This document shows positions 7,311 through 16,111 of a DNA stretch of 64,000 nucleotides, piece by piece; position 1 is the stretch's first letter; each line of letters begins with the position of its first letter. A program made the position numbers and the translations under genes. Origin of the DNA: Arenibacter echinorum (lineage in GTDB: Bacteria > Bacteroidota > Bacteroidia > Flavobacteriales > Flavobacteriaceae); assembly GCF_003259375.1 (NCBI RefSeq), contig NZ_QLLN01000002.1, forward strand, positions 1-64,000, read 5' to 3'. The notes under the pieces were generated by a model. It was not told where the DNA came from and did no database searches. It saw only the letters and a list, made by a program, of their open reading frames with translations.

Positions 7311-8723
7311 ATGACAGGTATTAAAACTCGAACAAACTTTAACTTATTGACCTTGATTATTGCTATTTCTTTTGTTGGAAATGCCATCGGCCAGAGTTTG
7401 ACCAACACCAAGATTAACGGCTATAGGGGCATTTGGTTCGAATTAGATCAGAAGTACGAGTATGGGGACAAATACTCCGGGGCATTGGGGACCTATACCG
7501 CAAAGCACGTGCCTTTGGCCATTTATGCTCCCGAAGTTGATAAAACCTTCTTTGTCTATGGGGGTACTCCCTCAGAAGACCTACGCTACCTACTCTGCAT
7601 GATCGGGGAGTTTGACCATAAAACGGAAATGGTTTCCAAACCCACTGTAGTCTATGATAAAAATGGGGTAAACGACCCCCATGACAACCCTTCCATGCTA
7701 ATCGATCATGCCGGGTATATTTGGGTATTTATCAGTGGAAGGGGTACCACACGACCAGGTTTCAAATACAAAAGCACAATGCCATATTCCATAAAGGAAT
7801 TTGTGCAGATTACTGAGGAGGAAATGACCTACCCACAACCTAGGTACACCGATTTTGGCTTTTTTCATTTTTTTACAAAATATACAGGGGTACGCCAACT
7901 CTATTTCGAGACCAGTAAAGATGGAATCAACTGGACGGATGATACCTTGCTTGCCGCTATCCCGGAAAAAGAAGGGGAAAAGTCCGGTCACTATCAAGTC
8001 AGCGATATTTATAATGGTAAGCTTTTGGGCACCTTCTTCAATAGGCACCCCATTGGAAATGTGGATAAAAGAACCGACCTATATTATATACAGTCAATCG
8101 ACTTTGGCTCTACCTGGACCACCGTCAATGGTATAGAAACACCTCTTCCGGTGGTGGACATGGACAGTCCGGCAAAAGCAGTAGACTACGCATCCCTAGA
8201 AAAAAATGTGTACCTAAAAGATATGGGCTTTACAGCGGAAGGTCATCCCGCCTGCCTGTATATAAGAAGCAACGGACATGAACCGGGTCCAAAAAGTGCC
8301 CCTTACGAATGGTGTATTACCAAATGGAACGGTGAGCAATGGCAAACTACTGTGGTAACCACATCCGACCATAATTATGATATGGGGAGTCTCTTTATTG
8401 GGGAGGATGATTGGAAAATTGTTGGGCCCACGGAAAAAGGTGCCCAAGATTGGGGCGTTGGTGGGGAATTGGCTCTATGGCAGTCCCAAGACCAAGGGGA
8501 AAATTGGAAAAAGATCAAAGTTTTAACGGAGCATAGTGCCTTGAGCCATTCCTATGTGCGAAGACCAGTAAATTATAAAGCGCCGTTTTCCTTTTTCTGG
8601 GCAGATGGACATTCGCACCAACCCAGTAAGTCCGAACTCTATTTCGGCAATTTTGAGGGCGAGATATGGAAAATGCCCTATAATATTACCGAAGAATATG
8701 AAATGCCAATTAGGGTCAAATGA
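7311..8723 (+). CDS. Secreted BNR-4 repeat-containing protein
   Basis: A 470-residue protein with a signal peptide (about 1-28, hydrophobic core LLTLIIAISFVG, cleavage near AIGQ). The mature part matches the BNR_4 repeat family, a sialidase-like beta-propeller fold: GYRGIWFELDQ at the start, then SxDxGxxW-type Asp-box variants (QSIDFGSTWTT, QSQDQGENWKK). In marine flavobacteria this family occurs among polysaccharide-acting proteins, including some ulvan-lyase relatives. No SusC/D pair or sulfatase is nearby, so the substrate is open. No T9SS sorting domain is visible at the C-terminus. Confidence 0.75.
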   Translation: MTGIKTRTNFNLLTLIIAISFVGNAIGQSLTNTKINGYRGIWFELDQKYEYGDKYSGALGTYTAKHVPLAIYAPEVDKTFFVYGGTPSEDLRYLLCMIGEFDHKTEMVSKPTVVYDKNGVNDPHDNPSMLIDHAGYIWVFISGRGTTRPGFKYKSTMPYSIKEFVQITEEEMTYPQPRYTDFGFFHFFTKYTGVRQLYFETSKDGINWTDDTLLAAIPEKEGEKSGHYQVSDIYNGKLLGTFFNRHPIGNVDKRTDLYYIQSIDFGSTWTTVNGIETPLPVVDMDSPAKAVDYASLEKNVYLKDMGFTAEGHPACLYIRSNGHEPGPKSAPYEWCITKWNGEQWQTTVVTTSDHNYDMGSLFIGEDDWKIVGPTEKGAQDWGVGGELALWQSQDQGENWKKIKVLTEHSALSHSYVRRPVNYKAPFSFFWADGHSHQPSKSELYFGNFEGEIWKMPYNITEEYEMPIRVK

Positions 8724-8749
8724 TTAACTTAGGACATCAATAGAACCAA

Positions 8750-9724
8750 ATGAAAGCTATAATATGTGAAGCCTATGGCCTTCCCGAAAAGGTGGTTAAA
8801 ATAACCGAACGGCCAACACCCTCACCCAAGGACAATGAGGTCCTAATAAAAATCCATGCAACGGCCGTGAACGACTACGACTGGAGTCTGGTTCTGGGCA
8901 AGCCCTATTTGATCCGTTTAATGTTCGGCCTGCTTAAGCCCAAACATGGACTTTTGGGAATGGAATTGTCGGGTACCATTGTGGCCATGGGTGCAAAGGC
9001 AACAAAATTTAAAATTGGGGATGCAGTTATGGGAGACACCTCGGAATACGGCTTTGGCACCTTTGCAGAATATATCAGCATCAACGAAAAGGCGGTGATC
9101 CAGAAACCCCAAGCTCTAAGTTTTGAAGAAGCCGCAGCCATTCCACATGCCTCCTGCCTGGCATTACAAGCCTTAAGGGACATAGGACAAATAAAAGAAG
9201 GCCAAAAAATTCTAATCAACGGCGGTGGCGGTGGCGTGGGAACCATTGGTCTGCAACTGGCCAAACTTTATAATTGTGAGGTAACAGGAGTAGATTCCCA
9301 AGAAAAATTGGCCATGATGACATCACTCGGTTATAACCATGTAATCGACTATAAAAAAGTAAATTTTACCAAAGCGGGGGAAACGTACGACCTCATCCTG
9401 GATTGTAAAACCAACAAAGCGGCCCTCTCCTACCTCAAAGCTCTAAAACCTAATGGAGCGTATGTGACCATTGGCGGCAAATTGTCCGGTTTATTAAAAG
9501 TACTGCTGTGGGGCAAGTTTGCACCCCTATTCTCCTCCAAAAAATTAAAGGTATTGGCCCTAAAGACCAATATTGGTTTGGATTACATTATAGAGCTACT
9601 GACACAACATAAAATCCAATGCCAGATAGATGGCCCTTATCCCCTGGAAGATGCGGGACGATTGATCCAGTATTTTGGAGACGCAAAGCATAAGGGAAAA
9701 ATAGTAATGACCACCAATCCATAA
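8750..9724 (+). CDS. NAD(P)-dependent MDR-superfamily oxidoreductase, zinc-free quinone reductase type
   Basis: A 324-residue medium-chain dehydrogenase/reductase. The N-terminal GroES-like domain covers about 1-120 (AVNDYDW, GMELSGTI). The Rossmann domain carries the glycine-rich loop INGGGGGVGTIGLQLAK at about 156-171. The structural-zinc cysteine cluster and the catalytic zinc ligands are absent, so it belongs with quinone-oxidoreductase/enoyl-reductase-type MDRs. The substrate is unknown. It precedes a Crp/Fnr-type regulator by 10 bp, and the two genes are probably co-transcribed. Confidence 0.82.
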   Translation: MKAIICEAYGLPEKVVKITERPTPSPKDNEVLIKIHATAVNDYDWSLVLGKPYLIRLMFGLLKPKHGLLGMELSGTIVAMGAKATKFKIGDAVMGDTSEYGFGTFAEYISINEKAVIQKPQALSFEEAAAIPHASCLALQALRDIGQIKEGQKILINGGGGGVGTIGLQLAKLYNCEVTGVDSQEKLAMMTSLGYNHVIDYKKVNFTKAGETYDLILDCKTNKAALSYLKALKPNGAYVTIGGKLSGLLKVLLWGKFAPLFSSKKLKVLALKTNIGLDYIIELLTQHKIQCQIDGPYPLEDAGRLIQYFGDAKHKGKIVMTTNP

Positions 9725-9734
9725 TCCCTAAAAA

Positions 9735-10271
9735 ATGACTCCAATTACCGACCTCGTTGAGAGCATAGAACGCAAAGGGTTATGGACCAATGTCTTGGAA
9801 TTGGATAGGAACCAGTTTCTAAAGGTAAAGGGCAGTAAGGACACCAACCTCTATTGGGTGGTTCAGGGAAGTTTAAGAATTTATGTGGTGGAGGAAAATG
9901 AGGAACACACCATTAGGTTTGGCTATACCCATAATTTTATTACTGCTCTGGATTCCTTTCTGGATGAAAAACCTTCCGATCTCTATATACAGGCACTAAA
10001 AAAAACCACCGTTAAAGTCATTGACAAGGCCACTTTCATGGATTTTATGAAATCGTCCCCAGAAAATACTTCCATCTGGCAACTAATGCTGGAGCAATTG
10101 GTATTGCAGCAAATGGAAAGGGAGCGGGATATTTTAACCGTGTCTCCCTTGGAAAGATATATGAGGGTACTGAAGCGCTCTCCCCAACTCTTTCAGGAAA
10201 TACCCCACAAATACATAGCTTCCTATTTACGAATGACCCCTGAAACGCTTTCCAGGATTAAAAAATCTTGA
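9735..10271 (+). CDS. Crp/Fnr-family transcriptional regulator
   Basis: A 178-residue protein with a cyclic-nucleotide-binding-like beta-roll (about 15-105; VQGSLRIYVVEENEEH) and a short C-terminal helix-turn-helix (HKYIASYLRMTPETLSRIKKS). Flavobacterial members of this type usually lack clear cAMP-contact residues, and the PRSER-type phosphate-binding cassette is not seen here either. The protein ends right after the recognition helix, which is common in this subgroup. It likely senses a small ligand and controls neighbours such as the MDR enzyme. Confidence 0.82.
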   Translation: MTPITDLVESIERKGLWTNVLELDRNQFLKVKGSKDTNLYWVVQGSLRIYVVEENEEHTIRFGYTHNFITALDSFLDEKPSDLYIQALKKTTVKVIDKATFMDFMKSSPENTSIWQLMLEQLVLQQMERERDILTVSPLERYMRVLKRSPQLFQEIPHKYIASYLRMTPETLSRIKKS

Positions 10272-10298
10272 TTTCGATCAATGTTTTAGAGCTTTAAA

Positions 10299-10889
10299 AT
10301 GCCAAAATTTGCCATAAAAAATAAAGACATGCTTTCTAAGGATTTATTGCAGGATTTATTGGAGCGTACCCAAGAAAACAAAAACAAGGCAGAGGGCTTT
10401 ACACACTTGCCTTTGGAAATTTTGAATTGGAAATCCTCCCCTGATAGTTGGAGTATTTTGGAATGCCTGGAACACTTAAACCGCTATGGGGATTTTTATA
10501 TTCCTGAAATTGAAAAGCGGATAACAACTTCCCAACAGAGGCCTGCAGAAACTTTCAAAAGCGGATGGCTGGGCGACTATTTTGCCAAAACCATGCTTCC
10601 CAGGGAAAAGCTGAACAAAATGAAAACATTTAAGTCCATGGACCCCGTAGGCAGTAAGCTGAACATGGACACCCTTAAAAAATTTCTGAGCCAACAACAG
10701 GCCATCCTCAACCTATTAGACAAATCCAAAGAGGTAGACCTTACCAAGACCAAAACGGGCATTTCCATTTCAAAATGGATCAAGCTTAGATTGGGCGATA
10801 CCTTTAGGGTGGTCATCTACCACAATCAGCGCCACATGGCCCAAGCGGAAAGGGTATTACAAGAGGCTGGTAGGCTGTCAGCGGTTTAG
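10299..10889 (+). CDS. DinB/YfiT-family putative metalloprotein
   Basis: A 196-residue four-helix-bundle protein of the DinB_2 type. The metal-site pattern is visible: a His in LECLEHLNRYGDFY and two in YHNQRHMAQAERVL near the C-terminus. Family members are nickel/zinc proteins, some being thiol-dependent transferases. The ATG at 10329 is an alternative start that would remove ten residues. It follows the Crp/Fnr gene by 27 bp. Confidence 0.8.
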   Translation: MPKFAIKNKDMLSKDLLQDLLERTQENKNKAEGFTHLPLEILNWKSSPDSWSILECLEHLNRYGDFYIPEIEKRITTSQQRPAETFKSGWLGDYFAKTMLPREKLNKMKTFKSMDPVGSKLNMDTLKKFLSQQQAILNLLDKSKEVDLTKTKTGISISKWIKLRLGDTFRVVIYHNQRHMAQAERVLQEAGRLSAV

Positions 10890-10939
10890 CCAGAAAGTAT
10901 GTAGGTTTCGCCTTATAGTCTTTAACCATAACTATCGTG

Positions 10940-11053
10940 ACGCTCTACCTGACCTTTTAAGGTAATAGCGAGAATACCTAGCCGGTAGACAGGCCTGCCT
11001 ACCGGCAGGTAGGCATAGCGCGGCAATCAGTTTTTGACTGACGTGATTGCTTT
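10940..11053. repeat. Copy 2 of a structured interspersed repeat
   Basis: It shares CGCTCTACC, GCGAG, CTAGCCG, AGGCAGG/CAGGTAGG, GCGGCAATC and ATTGCTT in the same order with 6517-6608. The core contains CCGGTAG ... CTACCGG, so the transcript could fold into a stem. A mobile or RNA-forming element is possible. Confidence 0.65.
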
Positions 11054-11093
11054 TGGTGAAGTTGATCATCCTGCCTTGAAGCCCTCCCCCTAG

Positions 11094-11112
11094 CCCCCTC
11101 CCAAGGAGGGGG
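11094..11112. repeat. C-rich inverted repeat (hairpin)
   Basis: An 8-bp perfect stem, CCCCCTCC with GGAGGGGG, around a CAA loop. It stands out from the AT-rich surroundings. Similar C-rich palindromes are common intergenic repeats in Bacteroidota. Confidence 0.6.
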
Positions 11113-11227
11113 AATTTGATCCATGCAGTGCAAAGTCTACTGACGTGGCACAAATCCAAAGGAAGGTGCTGTTGCTGTGTCAACTCAACTTTCAACTTGG
11201 AACCTTGAACTTGAAACTTCCAACTCT

Positions 11228-11269
11228 GAACTTTGAACTTTGAACTTTGAACTTTGAACTTTGAACTTT
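11228..11269. repeat. Tandem heptanucleotide repeat (GAACTTT)6
   Basis: Six perfect copies of GAACTTT, preceded by about six degenerate copies with the same 7-bp period (from about 11181). Copy number may vary between strains. It lies about 270 bp upstream of the DJ-1/PfpI gene. Confidence 0.9.
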
Positions 11270-11537
11270 AGTTACACCAACCCTGTAATGCCAACAAAAC
11301 AACAAAAGTGTATTAAAAGAAGGTTAATTTTTAAAAGGACCTTCTGCATTAAATGATTCAAAAACAACGTATTACATCCTACTCCCAACGCGCATCTAAA
11401 ATAACTGGGCCTCAAGCAAACCAAATATTTACTAACTTGAAGGGTAAATATTAAGAACAGGGCCACCGGCCTTCCTCCTTAATAGCTTTAATACCCACAA
11501 TACAGCGCAAATAATTTTTTAACCCTAAATAATAACA

Positions 11538-12113
11538 ATGAAAAAAGTATTGTTTTTAACTGGAGATTTCACTGAAGATTATGAAACCATGGTCCCATTT
11601 CAAATGCTGGAAATGGTAGGATACACCGTACATACCGTTTGTCCGGACAAGAAAAAGGGGGACATAGTAAAAACGGCCATACACGATTTTGAAGGCGACC
11701 AGACCTATACGGAAAAACCGGGTCATAATTTTGCCCTGAACTACAGCTTTGCAGATGTAAAGGTGTCCGACTATGATGGTTTGGTGATTGCCGGAGGAAG
11801 GGCGCCAGAATATTTACGATTGAACAAAAAAGTGCTCGAAATAGTACAGCACTTTTTCACCACCAACAAACCTGTCGCCGCCATCTGCCATGGCATTCAA
11901 ATTTTGACCGCCGCAGGTGTTGTAAAGGGAAGAAAGCTCACCGCCTATCCAGCCGTGGGGCCGGAAGTGACCCTGGCGGGCGGGGAATTTCAATCCATTC
12001 CCGTAGATGGGGCCTTTGTAGATGGCAACTTGGTTACCTCCCCAGCCTGGCCGGCACATCCTAGTTTTATAAGGGAATTTTTAAAAGTAATGGGTGCCAC
12101 GATCCAATTGTAA
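11538..12113 (+). CDS. DJ-1/PfpI-family protein
   Basis: A 191-residue class I glutamine amidotransferase-like protein. The nucleophile elbow reads AAICHG with C117 and H118, and an upstream acidic residue (E15 in DYETMVPF) fits the family's active site. Members act as proteases, deglycases or stress chaperones; the activity here is not determined. It starts with [10 protein letters not shown] and has the usual length. A strong hairpin follows at 12172-12208. Confidence 0.85.
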   Translation: MKKVLFLTGDFTEDYETMVPFQMLEMVGYTVHTVCPDKKKGDIVKTAIHDFEGDQTYTEKPGHNFALNYSFADVKVSDYDGLVIAGGRAPEYLRLNKKVLEIVQHFFTTNKPVAAICHGIQILTAAGVVKGRKLTAYPAVGPEVTLAGGEFQSIPVDGAFVDGNLVTSPAWPAHPSFIREFLKVMGATIQL

Positions 12114-12651
12114 AGAATATAAAAAATAGCGACCTAGGTCCAACGGATTTAGGACCTGTCATACGCCGAATATCCAATAGGCCCACTTAATAAGTGGGCC
12201 TATTGGATTTAAGAAAATGAGTGTACAACATCCCTCTCAACACATTTATTTATAAGGAAACAATGAAGAAAATAGTGTTTGTGGCTTCAATCCCTTCCGT
12301 CTTCTCCTGCGATGGTCCGAGAAACCACCTTGTCCCACGCTGGCGCGAGCATCATGCTCGTGCCTTTACCAAAGTCCCTAGGCTCGAGTAATCAGAACCC
12401 TCCGTCTTCTCCTACGTCGAAGCCACCTCCCTTCGCACTACGACTCCGCTGAGTACAGGCCTAAAGGGAGGAGCTCTTAATTTTATGTATTAGTTTGTAA
12501 ATCAACTGCTCACTGACCAGTGAAAACTGTTCACTTTTTACTGTTCATCGTCTACTTCTCGATACAATTTTATTTCATTTCACTTCATAAAATCACTCGA
12601 AGTGACGGACTTTAACCCTCTGTTCACTGTAAACTGTTTACTGATTGCTGA
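12114..12651. repeat. Repeat-rich gap between DJ-1 and argH
   Basis: No gene is seen. After the hairpin at 12172-12208 there are two copies of a CCGTCTTCTCCT-containing repeat (about 12283-12335 and 12396-12478; a third lies at 16165-16240), a small palindrome CGAGCA-TCA-TGCTCG near 12345-12360, and heptad repeats at about 12500-12550 and 12617-12651. The heptads run up to the argH stop codon. Confidence 0.7.
12172..12208. terminator. Long perfect hairpin after the DJ-1/PfpI gene
   Basis: An 18-bp perfect inverted repeat (ATCCAATAGGCCCACTTA with its complement) around a single central A. In RNA the loop would open to several bases. It is about 60 bp past the DJ-1 stop. The downstream T-run is short (ATTTAAG), so it may be an imperfect intrinsic terminator or a protein-binding palindrome. 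Confidence 0.6.
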
Positions 12652-13932
12652 TCAGGAAATCTTGTCCATTTTCTTTCTAATCTCTGCCAAGCAAAGATTA
12701 CCAAAACTACCTTCATGGGTGTGCCTTATGTCCCTTTTGGGGGTAAAGGTGCCCTCGTTGATTTCCTTGCCCATTTTCTTATAGGCATCACGGAAAGGTG
12801 TGCCGCTCAATACCAGTTCATTCAAGGTATCCACACTAAACAGATAATCGTATTTGGGATCGTCCAGGATATTTTCATTTACCCGTATTTCCTTTAAACT
12901 AAAGGTCATTATTTCCAAACAGGCCTTTAGGTCCTGTATGGCTGGTACTATCACCTCTTTTACCAATTGAAGGTCCCTGTGATAACCACTGGGCAGGTTG
13001 TTGGTGATCAGGATCAATTGGTTGGGCACTGTTTGAAGTCGGTTACACTTACCGCGCACCAATTCAAACACATCCGGGTTCTTCTTATGGGGCATAATAC
13101 TGGAACCTGTAGTAAGCTCATCCGGGAAGGAGACAAAATTAAAATTCTGGCTCATATACAGACAGATGTCCATCGCCATCTTGGATAGCGTGGCAGCAAT
13201 ACTGCTCATGCCAAAGGCTGCTGCCTTTTCTACCTTGCCACGGCCCATTTGTGCGGCTACCACATTGTATTTCATGGTTTCAAAGCCCATTTCCTCAGTG
13301 GTAAAACTACGGTCTATAGGGAAGGAACTTCCATAACCTGCAGCACTACCCAAGGGATTTTGGTCGGCTACCTTAAAGGCGGCATCCACAAAGTAAAGAT
13401 CGTCCACCAAACTTTCGGCATAGGCGGAGAACCAAAGTCCAAAGGAAGAGGGCATAGCCACCTGTAAATGGGTATAGCCAGGCAACATCACTTTCTTATG
13501 CTTGTCCGCCAAATTTAAAAGGAGGTGGAACAAATCCTTGGTCTGGTCCTTTATTTCCGTTAACTCATTCTTTAGGTACAAATGCATGGCCACCAAAACC
13601 TGATCGTTTCTGGAACGGGCGGTGTGAATCTTTTTACCGGCATCTCCCAACCTTAGGGTGAGCAGAAATTCAATTTTGGAATGCATGTCCTCAAAACTGT
13701 CCTCAATAGTAAAAGTGCCATTTTCTATGGTCTTGGCTATATTGTCCAACTCATGTACCAGGGAATCGGTTTCTTTAAGGGTCAACAGACCAATTTTACC
13801 CAGCATTTTTGCATGTGCCTTGGAGGCGATTACGTCGTATTTTGCCAAAAGCAAATCCAGTTCCCTATCATTGCCCACCGTGAAATGGTCTATTTTTTTG
13901 TCGGTGCTAAATCCTTTGTCCCAAAGTTTCAT
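12652..13932 (-). CDS. argH: Argininosuccinate lyase
   Basis: A fumarase/aspartase-superfamily enzyme of 426 residues that splits argininosuccinate into arginine and fumarate. Signature sequences are TARSRNDQV (104-112), GYTHLQVAMP (152-161) and the catalytic serine loop GSSIMPHKKNPD (276-287). It is about 30 residues shorter than the E. coli enzyme, as in other Bacteroidota. It is the last gene of the arginine/proline operon, and its TGA stop is followed at once by heptad repeats. Confidence 0.96.
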   Translation of the reverse strand: MKLWDKGFSTDKKIDHFTVGNDRELDLLLAKYDVIASKAHAKMLGKIGLLTLKETDSLVHELDNIAKTIENGTFTIEDSFEDMHSKIEFLLTLRLGDAGKKIHTARSRNDQVLVAMHLYLKNELTEIKDQTKDLFHLLLNLADKHKKVMLPGYTHLQVAMPSSFGLWFSAYAESLVDDLYFVDAAFKVADQNPLGSAAGYGSSFPIDRSFTTEEMGFETMKYNVVAAQMGRGKVEKAAAFGMSSIAATLSKMAMDICLYMSQNFNFVSFPDELTTGSSIMPHKKNPDVFELVRGKCNRLQTVPNQLILITNNLPSGYHRDLQLVKEVIVPAIQDLKACLEIMTFSLKEIRVNENILDDPKYDYLFSVDTLNELVLSGTPFRDAYKKMGKEINEGTFTPKRDIRHTHEGSFGNLCLAEIRKKMDKIS

Positions 13933-14261
13933 TTGTCGTTTTTATTTGTTTTTTTAAAGGTCAAATGTAATTCGCCATCAATCTTACCTCCCAATTAAAT
14001 AGATCTGTGTTGGCTCATTTCATCTATTTTTCAATTATCAATTAACAATTAGCAATAAACAATGCTTGTGTTAACGGGTTAATTTATACTATTTATCTTT
14101 TAATGTTTCTAATAAGTCAAATATAGTTTGTCTTTAAACTCTCTCTTAGATTAGGAAGTTCGTTTTGGCTCGGTTCATTTGATAATACTTTTTGTTTTTT
14201 AACTGTCAATAGCAATGATCAAATCAACATTGTTTATTGATTACTGATCATTGTTTATTGT
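13933..14261. repeat. Gap between argE and argH with inverted heptad repeats
   Basis: No gene is seen. Heptad repeats at about 14030-14064 read TCAATTA/ACAATTA/ACAATAA on the plus strand. The opposite-strand version lies at about 14210-14272 and includes the argE stop codon. The 12-mer CAATAAACAATG at 14053-14064 is exactly complementary to 14228-14239. The roughly 160 bp between them is plain AT-rich sequence. Confidence 0.7.
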
Positions 14262-15329
14262 TTATTGTTTCAGGAAGCCTTGTAAAATTTGAATATACAA
14301 ATCTATTCCTTCTTCTATTTCCGCTACATAAATAAATTCGTCCGCAGAGTGACTACGGGTGCTATCGCCAGGTCCCAATTTTAAGGACTGACAATATAAG
14401 GCCGCCTGATCCGAAAGGGTAGGCGAACCATAGCTGCTTCTGCCCAAGGCCAAGCCCGACTTTACCAACGGATGTTCCTTATTGATGGAAGAAGAGTTTA
14501 AGCGCAACGAACGGGGCTTTACCTCACAAGGGGCTTCGGCAGTAAGTATGTCCGCTATTTCCTTGTTGGAGTAACAGTCGTTTACCCGCACATCTATCAC
14601 CAAATCCACATGGCCGGGCACAACATTGTGCTGGTTACCGGCACTTATCTGGGTTACCGTAAGCTTTACCTCCCCCAGCACTTCCGATACCTTGGGAAAC
14701 TTATAGTCCTTAAACCACTGCAGTACTTCTATGGTATTGTAAATGGCATTATTATCGTTGGGGTGGGCAGCATGGGATGGTGTTCCACTTACCTTGCCTT
14801 CAAACACCACCAAACCTTTTTCTGCAATAGCCAAATTCATCAAGGTGGGTTCCCCTACTATAGCCACATCTATTTTTGGAAGGATCAGCAACATACTGTT
14901 AAGTCCGTTAGGACCGGAACTTTCCTCTTCCGCAGAGGCCACGAGCACTATATTATGGCTTAGGTTTTCCTGAGCGTAAAAATGGGTAAAGGTAGCGATA
15001 AGGGATACCAGGCACCCCCCGGCATCGTTACTGCCCAGTCCAAATAATTTTCCGTCCTCAATATGTGGATGAAAGGGATCTTTGGTATAGGCCGAATTGG
15101 GTTTTACCGTATCGTGATGCGAATTGAGCAGCAGCAAAGGCTTGCTCTCATCATAGTATTTGTTAAAGGCATATACATTGTTCTTCTCCCTTTTAAAAGG
15201 GATGTCGAAATGTGTAAACCATGCCTCAATGGCATCTGCCGTCTTATCTTCTTCGGAGGAAAACGACTGAATTGAAATCAATTTCTGTAACAACTCAATA
15301 GCTTTTTCCGTAAGTTTTTGTTGATCCAT
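14262..15329 (-). CDS. argE: M20-family N-acyl-ornithine/citrulline deacylase (ArgE-type)
   Basis: A 355-residue metallopeptidase-like enzyme. The metal-site residues are visible in HHDTVKP (H71/H72, D73), GSNDAGG (D102), AEEES (E134-E136) and a late HSADEF. In the arginine pathway it removes the N-acyl group. Because the neighbouring transcarbamylase acts on acyl-ornithine, the substrate is probably N-acyl-citrulline rather than acyl-ornithine (inference). The start is 2 bp after the argB stop. The TAA stop lies inside the first heptad of a downstream repeat array. Confidence 0.88.
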   Translation of the reverse strand: MDQQKLTEKAIELLQKLISIQSFSSEEDKTADAIEAWFTHFDIPFKREKNNVYAFNKYYDESKPLLLLNSHHDTVKPNSAYTKDPFHPHIEDGKLFGLGSNDAGGCLVSLIATFTHFYAQENLSHNIVLVASAEEESSGPNGLNSMLLILPKIDVAIVGEPTLMNLAIAEKGLVVFEGKVSGTPSHAAHPNDNNAIYNTIEVLQWFKDYKFPKVSEVLGEVKLTVTQISAGNQHNVVPGHVDLVIDVRVNDCYSNKEIADILTAEAPCEVKPRSLRLNSSSINKEHPLVKSGLALGRSSYGSPTLSDQAALYCQSLKLGPGDSTRSHSADEFIYVAEIEEGIDLYIQILQGFLKQ

Positions 15330-15331
15330 GT

Positions 15332-16111
15332 TTATAAGGTAATTGTGGTAAATAAGGTAGCATTAGGGTTTAACATATCCAAATCCCCAATACAGACCTT
15401 GCCCACATTTTTATGAAGCGCATGAAAGCAATTTTCCAATTTTGGCAGCATGCCACCTACTATAATCTTCTTTTCTAATAATTCTTGGTAATTCCTAGGC
15501 TCCAGGTGTTTTACCACAGAGGTTTCGTTCGAAATATCCAGCAACACCCCTTTCTTCTCAAAGCAATAGTAGAGGGTGGTGTCATAGTTCCCGCTCATCC
15601 CAATGGCCACTTCCGAAGCAATGGTATCGGCATTGGTGTTCAGCAATTGCCCTTCCTTGTTATGGGTAATGGCGCAAAACACCGGAACAAAGTCGGCCTG
15701 CAACAATTTATCTATAGCCGCTGCATTTACTTCCTCCACATCCCCCGCAAACCCGTAGTCAATTTCCCGTACCGGTCTTTTTACGGCGCGGATGGTATTG
15801 CCATCAGCACCGCTAAGGCCTATGGCGTTGGTACCCCTAGCCTGCAGTTGTGCCACAATATTCTTATTGGCCAATCCGCCGTAGACCATGGTGATTACTT
15901 TTAGTCCCTCTTCATCGGTAATACGTCTCCCTCCTACCAATTTGGATTCTATCCCCAATTTTTCCGCGATTTGGGTGGCTAGTTTGCCACCACCGTGTAC
16001 CAATATTTTAGGGCCTTCCATAGCTGCAAAGGAATCCAGGAATTTGTTGAGTTCGGTTTCGTTCTCAATTACGTTCCCGCCAATTTTTATTATAGATAGT
16101 TTTTGTTTCAT
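15332..16111 (-). CDS. argB: Acetyl/succinylglutamate kinase
   Basis: An amino-acid-kinase family enzyme of 259 residues that phosphorylates N-acylglutamate. Signatures are KIGGNVIEN near the start, LVHGGGKLATQIAEKLG, and NTNADTIASEVA near residue 180. The ATG at 16111 was chosen: it gives the family's usual length and begins MKQKLSIIKIGG. The open frame continues 47 codons further upstream, but that part lies in an interspersed repeat and should not be translated. In this operon the acyl group may be succinyl, as in Bacteroides. Confidence 0.92.
   Translation of the reverse strand: MKQKLSIIKIGGNVIENETELNKFLDSFAAMEGPKILVHGGGKLATQIAEKLGIESKLVGGRRITDEEGLKVITMVYGGLANKNIVAQLQARGTNAIGLSGADGNTIRAVKRPVREIDYGFAGDVEEVNAAAIDKLLQADFVPVFCAITHNKEGQLLNTNADTIASEVAIGMSGNYDTTLYYCFEKKGVLLDISNETSVVKHLEPRNYQELLEKKIIVGGMLPKLENCFHALHKNVGKVCIGDLDMLNPNATLFTTITL

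Larger units (their letters stand above)
10890..11537. repeat. Repeat-rich intergenic gap
   Basis: No credible gene is seen. From left to right it holds: a structured repeat at 10940-11053 shared with 6517-6608; a C-rich hairpin at 11094-11112 (8-bp stem, CAA loop); degenerate heptads from about 11181 leading into six perfect GAACTTT units at 11228-11269; and about 260 bp of ordinary AT-rich sequence before the DJ-1 gene. Confidence 0.75.

Noticed and set aside
10932..11195. 87-codon open frame on the minus strand
   Set aside because: It consists of interspersed repeat sequence (structured repeat and C-rich hairpin) and shows low-complexity composition.
13249..13467. Several plus-strand frames of 70-100 codons inside argH and other arg genes
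   Set aside because: They are antisense shadows of strongly conserved enzymes.
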